From: Sphingomonas aliaeris | Lineage (GTDB): Bacteria; Pseudomonadota; Alphaproteobacteria; Sphingomonadales; Sphingomonadaceae | Assembly: GCF_016743815.1 (NCBI RefSeq) | Contig: NZ_CP061035.1 | Coordinates: forward strand, 2,420,501 to 2,484,500 | Length of the DNA stretch: 64,000 bases | Direction: 5' to 3' | Shown: one piece after another, positions 1 through 9,722 of the stretch | Layout: each line of letters starts with the position of its first letter | How positions within the stretch are numbered: the first letter of the stretch is position 1 | Made by a program: the position numbers and the translations under genes | Notes under the pieces: generated by a model | What the model was told of the DNA's origin: nothing | The model's database searches: none | The model's input: only the letters and a program-made list of their open reading frames with translations

Positions 1-1165
1 GCCGCTGCTCGACGCCCATGCGCCCCCACCGCGCTATCGTCTCGGCGACGGTCTGGATGACCCATTCGCCGATCTCGACGATCAGCCCGGTTTCCTCCGC
101 GCGCTGGATGAACGTGCCTGCGGATTTCAGCCCGTGGATCGGATGCTGCCAGCGCAACAGCGCCTCCGCTGCCACGATCCGCCCGGCCGGCAGGCTGACC
201 TGTGGTTGGAAGACCAAAGCGAACTGATCATTGTCGATCGCACCGCGCAGATCGGCTTCCAGTTGCGCGCGGTCGGCCATCTCGTCCGCCAGTTCCTGCG
301 TGAAATATTCCGCGCGGCCGCGCCCGTTCGCCTTGGCATGATACATCGCGGCATCTGCCGAGCGCATCAGATCCGTCAGGTTCAGCCCATGATCGGGGCG
401 CAGCGCGATGCCGATCGACGCGCCGATCTCGACCTCATGCCCCATCAGGTCGAATGGTTCGGACAAAGCGAACAGCATCGCCCGGCCGATCCGCGCGGCT
501 TCTCCGATATCCTTCATATCGCTGACGAACATGGTGAATTCGTCGCCGGCCAATCGTCCGATCAACGGCGCCGCGATACGCGCCTCGGCCTGCACCCGGT
601 CGGCCACCGCACGCAACCGGTTCGCCACCATGCCGAGCAGCAGGTCGCCCATCGCATGGCCCAGCGTGTCGTTCACCGCCTTGAACCGGTCGAGGTCGAT
701 GAAGAACAATGCCGCGATATTGCCGCGCGGCAACTCGCTCAGCACGCGTTCGCACGTCCGGCGGAAATTGGTCCGGTTGGGCAACGCCGTGACGGAATCG
801 AACATCGCCAGACGGTGCACGCTTTCCAGATTGCTGCCGAGCTGCTGGAACAGCCCGCGCATCGCATTGGCCAGTTGCGGCACCTGTTCGTCGATTTCCG
901 CCGGAATTTCTCCGTCCAGATCGCCGTGACCCGCACGCGACAGCCGCACGATCGCCGAATCGATCGCGCCCGCGGTGCCCGAAATCGCGCGCTCGGCCGA
1001 TGCCCAGCACATGGCGGCACATACGATCGCGGGGATGATCGCGCGGGCGATGTTGTCGATTCCGACATGGCCGTTCGTCGTCGCGGCGACCGCAAGGACG
1101 AACGCGACCGCACCGGCGCAAAGGGCGAACACGACAGCGCGACTTTTAAGCGTCACTCCTTCCAT
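1..1165 (-). CDS. GGDEF/EAL cyclic-di-GMP signalling protein (C-terminus off the left edge)
   Basis: Partial gene; about 388 codons are visible and the 3' end lies beyond position 1. I chose the ATG at 1165, which gives an N-terminus starting MEGVTLKSR; an in-frame GTG lies three codons upstream. Two hydrophobic segments near residues 9-29 and 40-57 suggest membrane anchoring, followed by a linker and a diguanylate cyclase domain whose signature reads AGDEF (about residues 206-210) rather than GGDEF. An EAL phosphodiesterase domain then begins, with the motif EALLRW at about residue 334. Proteins of this family make and/or degrade cyclic di-GMP. The A-for-G change in GGDEF is often tolerated, but it leaves open which activity dominates, and the end of the EAL domain cannot be inspected here. 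Confidence 0.88.
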   Translation of the reverse strand, partial: MEGVTLKSRAVVFALCAGAVAFVLAVAATTNGHVGIDNIARAIIPAIVCAAMCWASAERAISGTAGAIDSAIVRLSRAGHGDLDGEIPAEIDEQVPQLANAMRGLFQQLGSNLESVHRLAMFDSVTALPNRTNFRRTCERVLSELPRGNIAALFFIDLDRFKAVNDTLGHAMGDLLLGMVANRLRAVADRVQAEARIAAPLIGRLAGDEFTMFVSDMKDIGEAARIGRAMLFALSEPFDLMGHEVEIGASIGIALRPDHGLNLTDLMRSADAAMYHAKANGRGRAEYFTQELADEMADRAQLEADLRGAIDNDQFALVFQPQVSLPAGRIVAAEALLRWQHPIHGLKSAGTFIQRAEETGLIVEIGEWVIQTVAETIARWGRMGVEQR

Positions 1166-1245
1166 CGCGTTCACAATCCCCGCAAAAAACTCACCGGCTC
1201 GAAACGGGACGCGCCGGTCCATCGCGGAAACATGCCCGGAAAAGG

Positions 1246-1926
1246 TTAAAAATTTCGGTTCGGATCGTTCCGGCGGAGAATGATGTACAGCGCGCCCGCC
1301 CCGCCGTGGCGCGGATGCGCGTTGCGGACGGCGGCAATCGCGGAGGCATGCCGCGATCCAGCCAGCCAGTCGCCGATCGCGGCACGGATCGCACCGCGCG
1401 CGTGCGGCCGCTCGCTCGTCGGACGCGGCGGCTTTCCCGTCACCAGCAACACGACGCGGTCGCCCATCCGGATCGATTGCTCCAGTGCCCTGTCCAGCGT
1501 CGCATAGGCGGTCGACAGGTTATGGCCGTGCAGGTCGATCGAGCAATCCGGCGATACCAGTCCCCGCGCCAGCTTCTTGTCCCACGATCCGTCCAGAGTG
1601 TTGGCTGGTCCCCGGCTCACGGGCGGAGGCGCAACCGGCGCGGCACGACTGCGCGATCCCGGCCGTTTCGACGCATCCTTGCCGCCGACCCCGATCTCCA
1701 GCAGCTTCGCGAACAGGCCACGATCGTCGCCCGGCGGCTTGGCTGCCGGTGCTGGCTGCGACGCAGGCCGCACCGCCGTCCGGGCCGGCCCGACGACCGA
1801 TTTTACCGCCGAGACCTTGGCGACCGGCACTTTCGCCACCGGCTTCGGCGCGACGCGCAAGGGGCGCACGGTCGTCAGCACGCGTTCCCACAATGCCGCT
1901 TCTTCAGGGGAAAGTGGGTGGTCCAT
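1246..1926 (-). CDS. Smr-domain protein (MutS2 C-terminal-like)
   Basis: 226 aa. The first 110 residues are a Pro/Ala/Lys-rich linker of low complexity. The C-terminal half is an Smr domain with the DLHGH signature at residues 131-135, the TGKPPRP region where the family has its TGxG-type motif, and a C-terminal end with the RHGGAGALYI pattern. Smr domains bind or nick nucleic acids, but the cellular role of stand-alone alphaproteobacterial Smr proteins is not settled. The gene starts 3 bases after the mltA stop and is the last gene of a tim44-mltA-smr operon divergent from secB, an order common in sphingomonads. Confidence 0.85.
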   Translation of the reverse strand: MDHPLSPEEAALWERVLTTVRPLRVAPKPVAKVPVAKVSAVKSVVGPARTAVRPASQPAPAAKPPGDDRGLFAKLLEIGVGGKDASKRPGSRSRAAPVAPPPVSRGPANTLDGSWDKKLARGLVSPDCSIDLHGHNLSTAYATLDRALEQSIRMGDRVVLLVTGKPPRPTSERPHARGAIRAAIGDWLAGSRHASAIAAVRNAHPRHGGAGALYIILRRNDPNRNF

Positions 1927-1929
1927 GCA

Positions 1930-3243
1930 TCAGGGCGTGGGCACGCCGCGACCTGCGTTCAGCCGCGCGACCGTACCGACCGGCAGCAACAGGAACGCCG
2001 TTCCTCGCGCCCCCATCCCGCCCGCCGTCGCGCGCGCATCGTCGCCTGCGCCCCAGAACGTATCGAACCGGTTCGTGCCCTTGATCGCGCCGCCCGTATC
2101 CTGCGCGACCCACAATCCGGTCGCATCCGTCCGGTCGAGCGACAGGAAGACCGGCGCGCCCAGCGGCACGAACTTCACATCCGCCGCCGCGCTGACGCCG
2201 CCGGTTACGGCAAGCCCAAGTGCCCCGAGCGGCGCACTCGGCAATTCGCGGAAGAAGACGAAGCTCTTGTTCTCGCGCATGATGTCACGGCCTTCCACCG
2301 GATGATCGCGCAGCCATTGCACGATCCCCTGCATCGACGTCTGCCCCGCCCCGATCAACCCGCGCGCCTTCATCAACGCGCCGATCCCGGTATAGCCCCG
2401 CCCGTTCTGCGTGTCGTAGCCGATCCGCATCACCGATCCGTCAGGCAGCCGAAGCCGCCCCGATCCCTGTATCTGCAGGAAGAACATCTCGATCTCGTCC
2501 GCCGCCCACGCGATGACCGGCGCGCGGTTGGCGAGTGCGCCTTGTTCGATCGCGGTCCGGTCGAAATAGGGCACGAACGCACGCCCATCGACGCGACCGC
2601 GGATTTTCTTGCCCTTCAGGTCGTCCGAGAACAGCCCGAGATCCGCCTCGAGCAGATCGGTCGGCCGGCCATAGACCGGCACGTCATATCCCGGCCGACG
2701 GTCGTGCGAACCGGCAATCTCCGGCTCGTAATATCCCGTCGCGAACGCCTTGCCGTCGCCGACCTGCACGCTTTCGAACCAGGACGCGAAGAACGCCCGC
2801 GCATCCCCCGGCCGCACCGACGCAGCCGCCGCGCAGGCGGGCTGCCAATCCGCGCCACGCGTCAGGCCCGACGTATCGGCACGCCGCATGACGGATGGAC
2901 AGGATAACCGGAATGCGGCGAGCGCCCGCGTCGCCTGATCATCCGTAATCGGCAGGCTGGCGATCGGCGGCCCCGCCGTGACGCCGGCGGTGGCCGCGGT
3001 CTGCGCACCCGGCGCCGAGATCGCCGGCATTGGCGCGATCGGAGTCGCGGCAACCGGCTGACGCACCGGGACATAGCGTTGGGGCGGAATATTGGTCCGG
3101 CTGGGTCCGCTGCTCTGCACGGGCGTCGACCGCGACAGCGAAGACGGCGGCACGATCCCGCCGCCGCACGCGCTCAATAAAAACGCGAGTCCCGTAGTCA
3201 GCGCAAGCCGCGCCCTACCCCCTAGCCCCCCGACCATCGGCAT
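1930..3243 (-). CDS. mltA: Membrane-bound lytic murein transglycosylase A
   Basis: 437 aa from the ATG at 3243, which overlaps the stop of the upstream tim44-like gene as TGATG; a longer start at 3273 is possible but would overlap more. The N-terminus is a lipoprotein signal with lipobox LSAC and lipidated Cys at about residue 26. A Pro/Ala-rich spacer follows, then the MltA barrel domain (about residues 130-330) and a C-terminal 3D domain carrying the conserved Asp residues (DTGGAIKG, FDTFWGAGDDA). MltA cleaves the MurNAc-GlcNAc bond of peptidoglycan to 1,6-anhydro products at the outer membrane. Length and domain order match the family. Confidence 0.93.
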   Translation of the reverse strand: MPMVGGLGGRARLALTTGLAFLLSACGGGIVPPSSLSRSTPVQSSGPSRTNIPPQRYVPVRQPVAATPIAPMPAISAPGAQTAATAGVTAGPPIASLPITDDQATRALAAFRLSCPSVMRRADTSGLTRGADWQPACAAAASVRPGDARAFFASWFESVQVGDGKAFATGYYEPEIAGSHDRRPGYDVPVYGRPTDLLEADLGLFSDDLKGKKIRGRVDGRAFVPYFDRTAIEQGALANRAPVIAWAADEIEMFFLQIQGSGRLRLPDGSVMRIGYDTQNGRGYTGIGALMKARGLIGAGQTSMQGIVQWLRDHPVEGRDIMRENKSFVFFRELPSAPLGALGLAVTGGVSAAADVKFVPLGAPVFLSLDRTDATGLWVAQDTGGAIKGTNRFDTFWGAGDDARATAGGMGARGTAFLLLPVGTVARLNAGRGVPTP

Positions 3244-3887
3244 CAGGCTTCGTCGGTGTCGGCAAGCTTCCAATTCGGGTCGCTGCTGCGCAGCGTCCGC
3301 GCGAAGGTCCAGACGTCGTGAGTCTCGACCGCGTCGCTCATCGACCCGGCGACCACATTGCCCTCGCTGTCGCGGGTCACTGCGGCGATATCGGCGTCAA
3401 AACGCACCGTGATCCGCGCGAGCTTTCCATCCAGCGACGCGTCGGCAATCACCGCCCGTTCGATCGACACCAGACGATTGTCCAGCACATGACCGGATTC
3501 CGTGCGCGCCGCGATCGCGTCGGCAAAGGCCTGCTTCACGTCGGCCTCGACCAGCCAGTCCAGCGCGTCCTCGTCACCCTTCCAATACGCTTCCAGGATC
3601 ATCCGGTAGGCGGATTGAGCGCCATCCACGAACTGCCCGACGTCGAAACCCGGTTCCGCCTGAACGATCTGACGCAGGCCCGGTTCGGCCTTCGCGTCGA
3701 CGTTGCGATTGGCGATATCGCGCGGTTCGGCCGCATTCTCGATCGGGCGCGGCAGCGTCGTGATCGGCGCGCGTTCCTCGACCGGCTTGGACAATGGCTG
3801 TTCGTGCCCGGTGCGCTTGCCCAGCACCATATAGAGCCGGAGCGCCACGAACCCGGCGATCATCGCAAGAATAACAACGTAAGGCAC
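3243..3887 (-). CDS. Tim44/TimA-like domain protein
   Basis: About 214 aa. I favour the GTG start at 3887 because a GGAGAA ribosome-binding site lies just upstream at 3892-3897 and the protein then begins directly with a membrane anchor (VVILAMIAGFVALRLY). An ATG at 3914 would add nine residues. After the anchor comes the common LGKRTGHEQP motif and a C-terminal Tim44-like domain (about residues 75-210), related to the mitochondrial import motor subunit. In alphaproteobacteria these are inner-membrane-anchored cytoplasmic proteins of uncertain role, usually beside secB. The stop overlaps the mltA ATG, so the two are translationally coupled. Confidence 0.85.
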   Translation of the reverse strand: MPYVVILAMIAGFVALRLYMVLGKRTGHEQPLSKPVEERAPITTLPRPIENAAEPRDIANRNVDAKAEPGLRQIVQAEPGFDVGQFVDGAQSAYRMILEAYWKGDEDALDWLVEADVKQAFADAIAARTESGHVLDNRLVSIERAVIADASLDGKLARITVRFDADIAAVTRDSEGNVVAGSMSDAVETHDVWTFARTLRSSDPNWKLADTDEA

Positions 3888-4125
3888 CCGGTTCTCCGAT
3901 ACTGGCCGCTGCATCCGGCCGCTACAGTTACATAGGCCCAACGTGGGAATGTTTCAAATGCCACGCGAACCTCGATTGTTCCGCACGGCTGTTCGGTGGC
4001 AAGGGGTCTGCGGTCACGCGCCCGGGCCGTCCGGACATGCCACCGTTGAACATGGCGACGCCGCCTGCTAGGCGCGCGCATCTCCTAAAAATTCCACAAT
4101 CCGAAATTCTAGAGGACGACTTCTC

Positions 4126-4629
4126 ATGGCAGAGCAGGACAACGGCGTGACCGGCGAACCCTATAGCAACGGCGAAGACACGTTGCCGGCGGTTGGGCTC
4201 ATTTCTCAGTACATCAAGGACTTGTCCTTCGAGAACCCGAACGCTCCGGCCATCTACCAGAGCCAGGAAGCACCGCAGATCGACGTGCAGTTCAACATCG
4301 CGTCCAGCCAGGTCGGCGAAGACGTGTACGAAGTCGTGCTGAAGGTCGAAGTCCGCGCGGAAACCGACACGACCGTCGCCTTCATCGTCGACCTTTCCTA
4401 TGCTGGCCTGTTCGGCATCCGCAACGTGCCCGCCGAACATATCCAGCCGTTCCTGCTCGGCGAGGCACCGCGCCTGATCTTCCCGTTCGCCCGCCGCGTG
4501 CTGGCCGACGCCGTCCGCGACGGCGGCTTCCCGCCGCTGCTGCTGGAGCCGATCGATTTCGCGGCGATGTATCAGCAGCAGGCCGCCGGCCAGCCTGCCG
4601 TCACCACGGGTGAAACCGGCCACGCCTGA
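4126..4629 (+). CDS. secB: Protein-export chaperone SecB
   Basis: 167 aa, the usual alphaproteobacterial length. The sequence shows the SecB fold signatures: the LISQYIKDLSFENPNAP opening, the DVQFNI strand, the acidic VLKVEVRAETD strands and the FPFARRVLADAVRDGGFPPL stretch. SecB is a cytosolic tetramer that holds preproteins unfolded and hands them to SecA. The gene is divergent from the tim44-mltA-smr operon, with 238 bp between the two starts, and lies upstream of murJ-trpS. The C-terminal 20 residues are variable and Gln/Ala-rich. Confidence 0.97.
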   Translation: MAEQDNGVTGEPYSNGEDTLPAVGLISQYIKDLSFENPNAPAIYQSQEAPQIDVQFNIASSQVGEDVYEVVLKVEVRAETDTTVAFIVDLSYAGLFGIRNVPAEHIQPFLLGEAPRLIFPFARRVLADAVRDGGFPPLLLEPIDFAAMYQQQAAGQPAVTTGETGHA

Positions 4630-4650
4630 TCCGGCCGTTACCTGATATCT

Positions 4651-4747
4651 CGTCATCACCGCGCAGGCGGGGATCCATAGTCACCGGCCTCAGTGTCGGT
4701 GCGGCACGCCTCAGCCAGTATGGATTCCCGCCTGTGCGGGAATGACG
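4651..4747. repeat. Palindromic intergenic repeat (CGTCAT...ATGACG type)
   Basis: Two 29-base arms (4651-4679 and 4719-4747) are inverted copies of each other with about four mismatches. They begin CGTCATCACCGCGCAGG and end GTGCGGGAATGACG, with a 39-base spacer. Arms of this kind recur between genes in sphingomonad genomes and resemble REP/BIME elements. It lies between secB and murJ and could fold into a long hairpin. Confidence 0.8.
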
Positions 4748-4781
4748 GCGGACGAGGGGCAACCATCAACAGGGTAATCGC

Positions 4782-6350
4782 ATGAACCTCACACGCGCGC
4801 TCGGATCGGTGGGGGGCCTCACCCTCGCCAGCCGCGTGCTGGGGCTCGTCCGCGATTCGCTCTTTGCGCGCTTCGTCGGGGCGGGGTTCGCGTCGGACGC
4901 GTTTCTCGTCGCTTTCCGCCTGCCCAACCTGTTCCGCGCCCTGTTTGCGGAGGGTGCCTTTTCCGCCGCATTCGTCCCGATGTTCAATCGCAAGGTCGGG
5001 GACAAGGCTGGCGCCGGCCTGCCCGACGGGATAGTTTTCGCGCAGGACGTCTTGTCCGTCCTGTTCCCGATCCTGATCGTCATGACGGTCATGCTGGAAC
5101 TGCTCGCCTGGCCCGTTACTCTGGCCTTGTCGGGCAAGTTCAACGGGGTCAGCCACGATCAGTTCGCCTTCGCGGTGATGTTGTCGCGGCTGACGATACC
5201 GTATCTGATGCTGATCAGCCTCGTGTCGTTGCTCGGCAGCATCCTCAATTCGATGCATAAATTCTGGGTAAACGCCGCCGCGCCGATCCTGCTCAACCTG
5301 ACGCTGATTGCCGCGTTGCTGTTCTTCCATGCCGCCGATCCGTACGGCACCGCGCGCAACCAGGCGCTGGCGGTCACCATTTCGGGCGCGCTGCAACTGC
5401 TCTGGCTGATCTGGGCGTGCCGGGCGAACGGCATCCGCCTGCGCCTGAAACTGCCGCGCTTCGGTCCCGACGTGAAGCGGCTGCTCGCGCTCATCCTGCC
5501 CGCCGCCGCCGGCGCGGGTGCGGTGCAGATCAACCTCGTCGTCTCGACCGCGCTTGCCGCCTCCTTGCTCGCGCACGGGTCGGTGACCTATATCTATATG
5601 GCCGACCGCGTGAATCAGTTGCCGCTCGGGCTGATCGGCATCGGGCTCGGCACCGTCCTGCTCCCGCTCATCTCCCGGCAACTCGCGTCTGGCGATGAAG
5701 CGGCGGCGATGGAAACGCAGAATCGCGGGCTGGAACTGGCGCTGCTGCTTACCCTGCCCGCCACCGTCGCATTGGTCCTGTGCGGCGGCCCTATCGTCGC
5801 CGCGCTCTTCCAGCATGGCAAGTTCACGCCGGAGGACACGTATTTCACCGCACAGGCGCTCGCCGCATTCTCAGTCGGCTTACCCAGCTATATTCTGGTG
5901 AAGGTGCTGACGCCGGGCTTCTACGCCCGCGCCGACACCCGGACGCCGGTTCGCTACGCCACGATCTCGATGGTCGTGAACCTCGTCCTCAACCTCGCTT
6001 TGATCGCCCCGCTGAAACATATGGGCCCGCCGCTCGCCACCGCGCTGGCCTCCACCGTGAACGTCGCATTGTTATACCGGATGCTGCGGAAACGCGGGCA
6101 ATTCGTGCCGGACGCGCGATTGCTCCGCCGCGTTTGGCGACTGGCCTTGTCCGCGCTGGCGATGGGTGCCGTGCTGTGGCTGCTGCAGGGGTACGTCATG
6201 CCGTATACGCACGGCACCTGGGCCGTCCGCTCGACCGCGATGGTCGTGCTGGTCGCGGCAGGCGGGCTGGTCTATGCGATCGCAACCTTCGTCCTCGGCG
6301 CGTTCACCCGCGACGACCTCGCCTTCCTCCGGCGCCGCCGCGCCGCATGA
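4782..6350 (+). CDS. murJ: Lipid II flippase MurJ (MviN family)
   Basis: 522 aa polytopic membrane protein of the MATE-like MurJ/MviN family, with about 14 hydrophobic segments. The N-terminus carries the diagnostic run [20 protein letters not shown] and the [15 protein letters not shown] motif, including the conserved Arg and Asp residues of the central cavity. MurJ moves lipid-linked peptidoglycan precursor across the inner membrane. The C-terminal end is rich in Arg. The stop overlaps the trpS start as ATGA, so murJ and trpS are co-translated. Confidence 0.97.
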   Translation: MNLTRALGSVGGLTLASRVLGLVRDSLFARFVGAGFASDAFLVAFRLPNLFRALFAEGAFSAAFVPMFNRKVGDKAGAGLPDGIVFAQDVLSVLFPILIVMTVMLELLAWPVTLALSGKFNGVSHDQFAFAVMLSRLTIPYLMLISLVSLLGSILNSMHKFWVNAAAPILLNLTLIAALLFFHAADPYGTARNQALAVTISGALQLLWLIWACRANGIRLRLKLPRFGPDVKRLLALILPAAAGAGAVQINLVVSTALAASLLAHGSVTYIYMADRVNQLPLGLIGIGLGTVLLPLISRQLASGDEAAAMETQNRGLELALLLTLPATVALVLCGGPIVAALFQHGKFTPEDTYFTAQALAAFSVGLPSYILVKVLTPGFYARADTRTPVRYATISMVVNLVLNLALIAPLKHMGPPLATALASTVNVALLYRMLRKRGQFVPDARLLRRVWRLALSALAMGAVLWLLQGYVMPYTHGTWAVRSTAMVVLVAAGGLVYAIATFVLGAFTRDDLAFLRRRRAA

Positions 6351-7374
6351 CACGAGTTCCCATCGACATGCGCGTTCTCTCCGGCATCAAGCCCACCGGC
6401 AACCTTCACCTCGGCAACTATCTCGGCGCCGTGAAGCAGTGGGTCGCGATGCAGGATGCGATCCAGGCGCAGGGTGGCGAGACTTTGTATTTCATCGCCG
6501 ATCTGCACGGGCTGACGGAATGGATCCCGCCTGCCGAACTGCACGCCAATACGATCGAGATGACCGCCACGATCGTCGCCGCGGGGATCGATCCCGAGCG
6601 CTCGATCCTGTTCAACCAGACCCGCGTTCCACAGCATAGCGAACTGGCCTGGTTGCTGAACAACGTCGCCCGCGTCGGGTGGCTCAACCGGATGACCCAG
6701 TTCAAGGACAAGGCGGGCAAGAACCGCGAAGGCGCCAGCGTCGGGCTGTACGATTATCCCGTGCTGATGGCCGCCGACGTCCTGCTGTACAACACGACGC
6801 ACGTCCCCGTCGGCGAGGATCAGAAGCAGCATCTCGAACTCGCCCGCGACATCGCGGCGAAGTTCAATCTCGATTACGATATCGACCTGTTCACCCAACC
6901 CGAGCCGATGGTGAGCGCCGAGGCCCCCGCATCATGAGCCTGCGCGACGCGAGCATGAAGATGTCGAAGTCCAATCCGTCCGAACAGGCGCGCGTCAATC
7001 TGGTCGACGACGACGACACGATCGCCGCCAAGTTCCGCAAGGCCAAGACCGACGCGGAGCCGCTGCCCGACACCGTCGCCGCGCTGGCGGATCGGCCGGA
7101 AGCGAAGAACCTCGTCACGATCTTCGCGGCGCTGGCCGACATGACTCCCGATGCCGTGATCGCGGACTATGCCGGGCAGGGTTTCGGCGCGTTCAAGCCC
7201 GCGCTCGCCGATCTCGCGGTCGCCAAGCTCGGCCCGATCCGCGACCGCATGCTGCGCCTGCTTGACGACCGGACGGCGGTCGCCAAGCTGCTCGATGATG
7301 GCGCGGAAAAGGCACGTGCGCTCGCTGCGCCGACGCTGCTTCAGGCGCAGCGCGCGATGGGCCTGCATATCTGA
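6347..7374 (+). pseudogene. trpS: Tryptophan--tRNA ligase, single-base frameshift as read
   Basis: The frame opened by the ATG at 6347 (alternative ATG at 6368) encodes class I TrpRS through the HIGH-like motif [10 protein letters not shown], the [15 protein letters not shown] region and FTQPEP, then runs into a stop at about 6937. The remaining third, with [19 protein letters not shown] (the KMSKS loop) and the C-terminal helices, continues in another frame to 7374. Adding one C to the run at 6926-6930 joins the halves exactly where homologues read E-A-x-R-I-M-S-L-R-D and gives about 342 aa, the normal length. TrpRS is essential, so I infer a sequence or assembly error. The start overlaps the murJ stop. 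Confidence 0.9.
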
Positions 7375-7429
7375 TCGCCGGCGCAGATCCAGCGGGGCAA
7401 CCGTTCCGCTCGCCGCTGGTTATGCGTCG

Positions 7430-8227
7430 ATGCCAGCCAACGCACACAGCTCATCCAGAACCACGACGCTCGCCTGGATCGCGCCGATCGCCTGCGCGAT
7501 CTTCCAGATCCTGACACCGACTCTGCCCCTGCTCGGCTTCGGCCGTCCGATCGGCGACCAGTCGGACAGCGTCCGCACACTGATTACGCCCGCCGGATGG
7601 GCGTTTGCGATCTGGGGCGCGCTCTACACGGGCACGATCGTCTTCGCGATCTATCAGGCGCTGCCGAAGCACCGCGACGACGCACTGCTCGCCCGCATCC
7701 GCTGGCCCGCCGCCGGGGCGTTCCTCGGCAACGGGCTATGGGCGCTCTATACCCAGAGTTTCAGCCTGACCGCGATTTCGGTAATCATCATTCTCGGTAC
7801 TCTGGCCTGCCTGCTCGTCATCTACCGCATCGTCGCGGCCTGGCCCTCGCCCTTCACCGCGGGGGAGCGGTGGTGTGTCGTCCTGCCGCTCACCGCGCTG
7901 GCAAGCTGGCTGACCGTCGCATCGATCGTCAATATCGCCGCTGCGTTGCGCTTCCACGGCGTGGAGGGCGGCGACGCGACGCCGATGATCTCTGCGGCAG
8001 TGTTGATTGTGGCGGGAATGATCGCGGCGGCGGCAATCGTATCCGGACGCGGCAACCCGCCCTATGCACTGGTGATGCTCTGGGCGCTGTCGGCAATCTA
8101 CGTCGCCGGTGGCCGGCAATCGCAGCCGGTCGCGGTCGCCGTGGTCGTCGCGGTGATATTGGTCATTCTGTCGCTCGTCATCGGACTACGGCGCGGCGGA
8201 TACCGCCACTGGTTCGCCAACCGCTAG
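7430..8227 (+). CDS. Polytopic membrane protein, TspO/MBR-like
   Basis: About 265 aa from the ATG at 7430, with seven or so hydrophobic segments and a short basic C-terminus (RRGGYRHWFANR). The segment TPAGWAFAIWGALYTG resembles the Pro/Trp-rich helix of TspO/MBR-type sensory proteins, and a second segment contains GLWALYTQSF. The relationship is weak and the ligand, if any, is unknown. It follows trpS on the same strand after 55 bases and may share its transcript. I am confident that it is a membrane protein and much less so about the family. Confidence 0.6.
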   Translation: MPANAHSSSRTTTLAWIAPIACAIFQILTPTLPLLGFGRPIGDQSDSVRTLITPAGWAFAIWGALYTGTIVFAIYQALPKHRDDALLARIRWPAAGAFLGNGLWALYTQSFSLTAISVIIILGTLACLLVIYRIVAAWPSPFTAGERWCVVLPLTALASWLTVASIVNIAAALRFHGVEGGDATPMISAAVLIVAGMIAAAAIVSGRGNPPYALVMLWALSAIYVAGGRQSQPVAVAVVVAVILVILSLVIGLRRGGYRHWFANR

Positions 8228-8245
8228 AGCGCCCCTTTATCCCAA

Positions 8246-8277
8246 CCGTTCGTGCTGAGCCTGTCGAAGCACCTGTC
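8246..8277. repeat. Short intergenic repeat arm (GTTCGTGCTGAGC type)
   Basis: The sequence CGTTCGTGCTGAGCCTGTCG and the following AAGCACCTGTC match, in the opposite orientation, an arm at 35746-35774. This motif is widespread in sphingomonad intergenic regions. Only one arm is present here, between convergent genes. Confidence 0.65.
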
Positions 8278-8351
8278 CTGCCCCGCCCTTTGACAAGCGC
8301 AGGACTAACATTGGAAGCGGATCGAACCCGGCCCTTTGGCGCAGAACGAAG

Positions 8352-9722
8352 TCAGCCCTCGAGTTCGCGCAGCAACGTCCGCACCGCACCGTCGATATCG
8401 CGATCCGTATCGCGCAGTTGCTCGATCCGGCGCACTGCGTGGATCACGGTCGAATGGTCGCGCCCGCCGAACTTCCGTCCGATCTCGGGCAGCGACCGGG
8501 TGGTCAGCCGCTTGGCGAGGTACATCGCGATCTGGCGTGGCCGCGCCACCACCACCGCACGCCGGGCAGACACCAGATCGATCGTCTTCAGCTCGAAATG
8601 CGCCGAGACCGCCTTCTGGATCTCGTCGATCGTGACGCGGCGTTCGGCCCCGCGCAGTACGTCGCCAAGCGTCGCCACGGCGAAATCCAGGTCGATCCGG
8701 TCCCCGGTCAGCTGCGCATAGGCGACCACACGGCCCAGCGCGCCTTCCAGATCGCGAATGCTCTGCGTGATCCGCCCGGCGAGCAGGTCCAGCACCTCGC
8801 CCGGCACGTTGGCGCCCGGCATGTCCGCCAGCTTGCGGGTCAGGATCGCGCGGCGCAGCGTCAGGTCCGGCGCCTTGATATCCGCCACCAGCCCGACCGA
8901 CAGCCGCGACGTTATGCGCGCCTCGACTCCGTCCAGACCCTGCGGGCAGCGATCGGCACAGATCACCAGCCGCTTGCCGGCCGCCATGACCTCGTTGATC
9001 GTGTGGAAGAATTCTTCCTGCGTCGAATCCTTGCCGGCGATGAATTGCAGGTCGTCGATCAGCAACAGGTCGGCGGAGCGCAGCCGCGTCTTGAACGTAT
9101 GCGTGTCGCGCGCGCGCATCGCCGCGACGAATTCGAACATGAACCGCTCGGCCGACATCAGGATGACGCGCGCCTCGGGCACCGCCTCCAGATAGGCCGC
9201 ACCGATCGCGTGCATCAGATGCGTCTTGCCCTGCCCGGTCCCGCCATGCAGGAACAAGGGGCTGAACCGCGGCACACCCGGCTCGGCAAGCGCCTTGCCG
9301 GCGTTGAACGCCACCTTGTTCGACGCATCCACGACGAACCGGTCGAAGGTGAAGCGCGCGTCGAGCGGCGGGCGCTCCGATACCATTACAGCGGCGGCGA
9401 CCGGCGCCTCGGACGTCTCGACCGTCAGCACGGTCGGCTGCGCCACCGATGCCGCGCGCGTCTCGATCGATACGCTGCGGACGTCGGGCAGGATCGCCCG
9501 GAATTCAGCCACCAGCCGGTCCGCATAATGATTGCGCACCCAATTGGTCATAAAGGCGGATGGCAGCGCGAGGCGGATCGCGTCGACGGCGCCGTCGTCG
9601 ATCAGCTCCATCGGCTTCAGCCACTGATCGAACAGGCGTGCGCCCGCCGACTCACGCAGATGCCCCCGCACGGTCGCCCATGCGCGCACAGCATCGCCCG
9701 GTCGGTTGGTCGCAGACGCCAT
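8352..9722 (-). CDS. dnaA: Chromosomal replication initiator DnaA
   Basis: 456 aa. Domain I lies at the N-terminus (about residues 12-85), followed by a short linker. The AAA+ domain has Walker A GGTGQGKT at residues 160-167 and Walker B LLLIDD at about 219-224. The C-terminal DNA-binding domain carries the DnaA signature GRKFGGRDHSTVIHA near residues 424-438. DnaA binds origin boxes and opens the replication origin. The gene lies downstream of rpsT across a 471-bp gap. I find no clear cluster of DnaA boxes next to it, consistent with many alphaproteobacteria where oriC is elsewhere. Confidence 0.97.
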   Translation of the reverse strand: MASATNRPGDAVRAWATVRGHLRESAGARLFDQWLKPMELIDDGAVDAIRLALPSAFMTNWVRNHYADRLVAEFRAILPDVRSVSIETRAASVAQPTVLTVETSEAPVAAAVMVSERPPLDARFTFDRFVVDASNKVAFNAGKALAEPGVPRFSPLFLHGGTGQGKTHLMHAIGAAYLEAVPEARVILMSAERFMFEFVAAMRARDTHTFKTRLRSADLLLIDDLQFIAGKDSTQEEFFHTINEVMAAGKRLVICADRCPQGLDGVEARITSRLSVGLVADIKAPDLTLRRAILTRKLADMPGANVPGEVLDLLAGRITQSIRDLEGALGRVVAYAQLTGDRIDLDFAVATLGDVLRGAERRVTIDEIQKAVSAHFELKTIDLVSARRAVVVARPRQIAMYLAKRLTTRSLPEIGRKFGGRDHSTVIHAVRRIEQLRDTDRDIDGAVRTLLRELEG

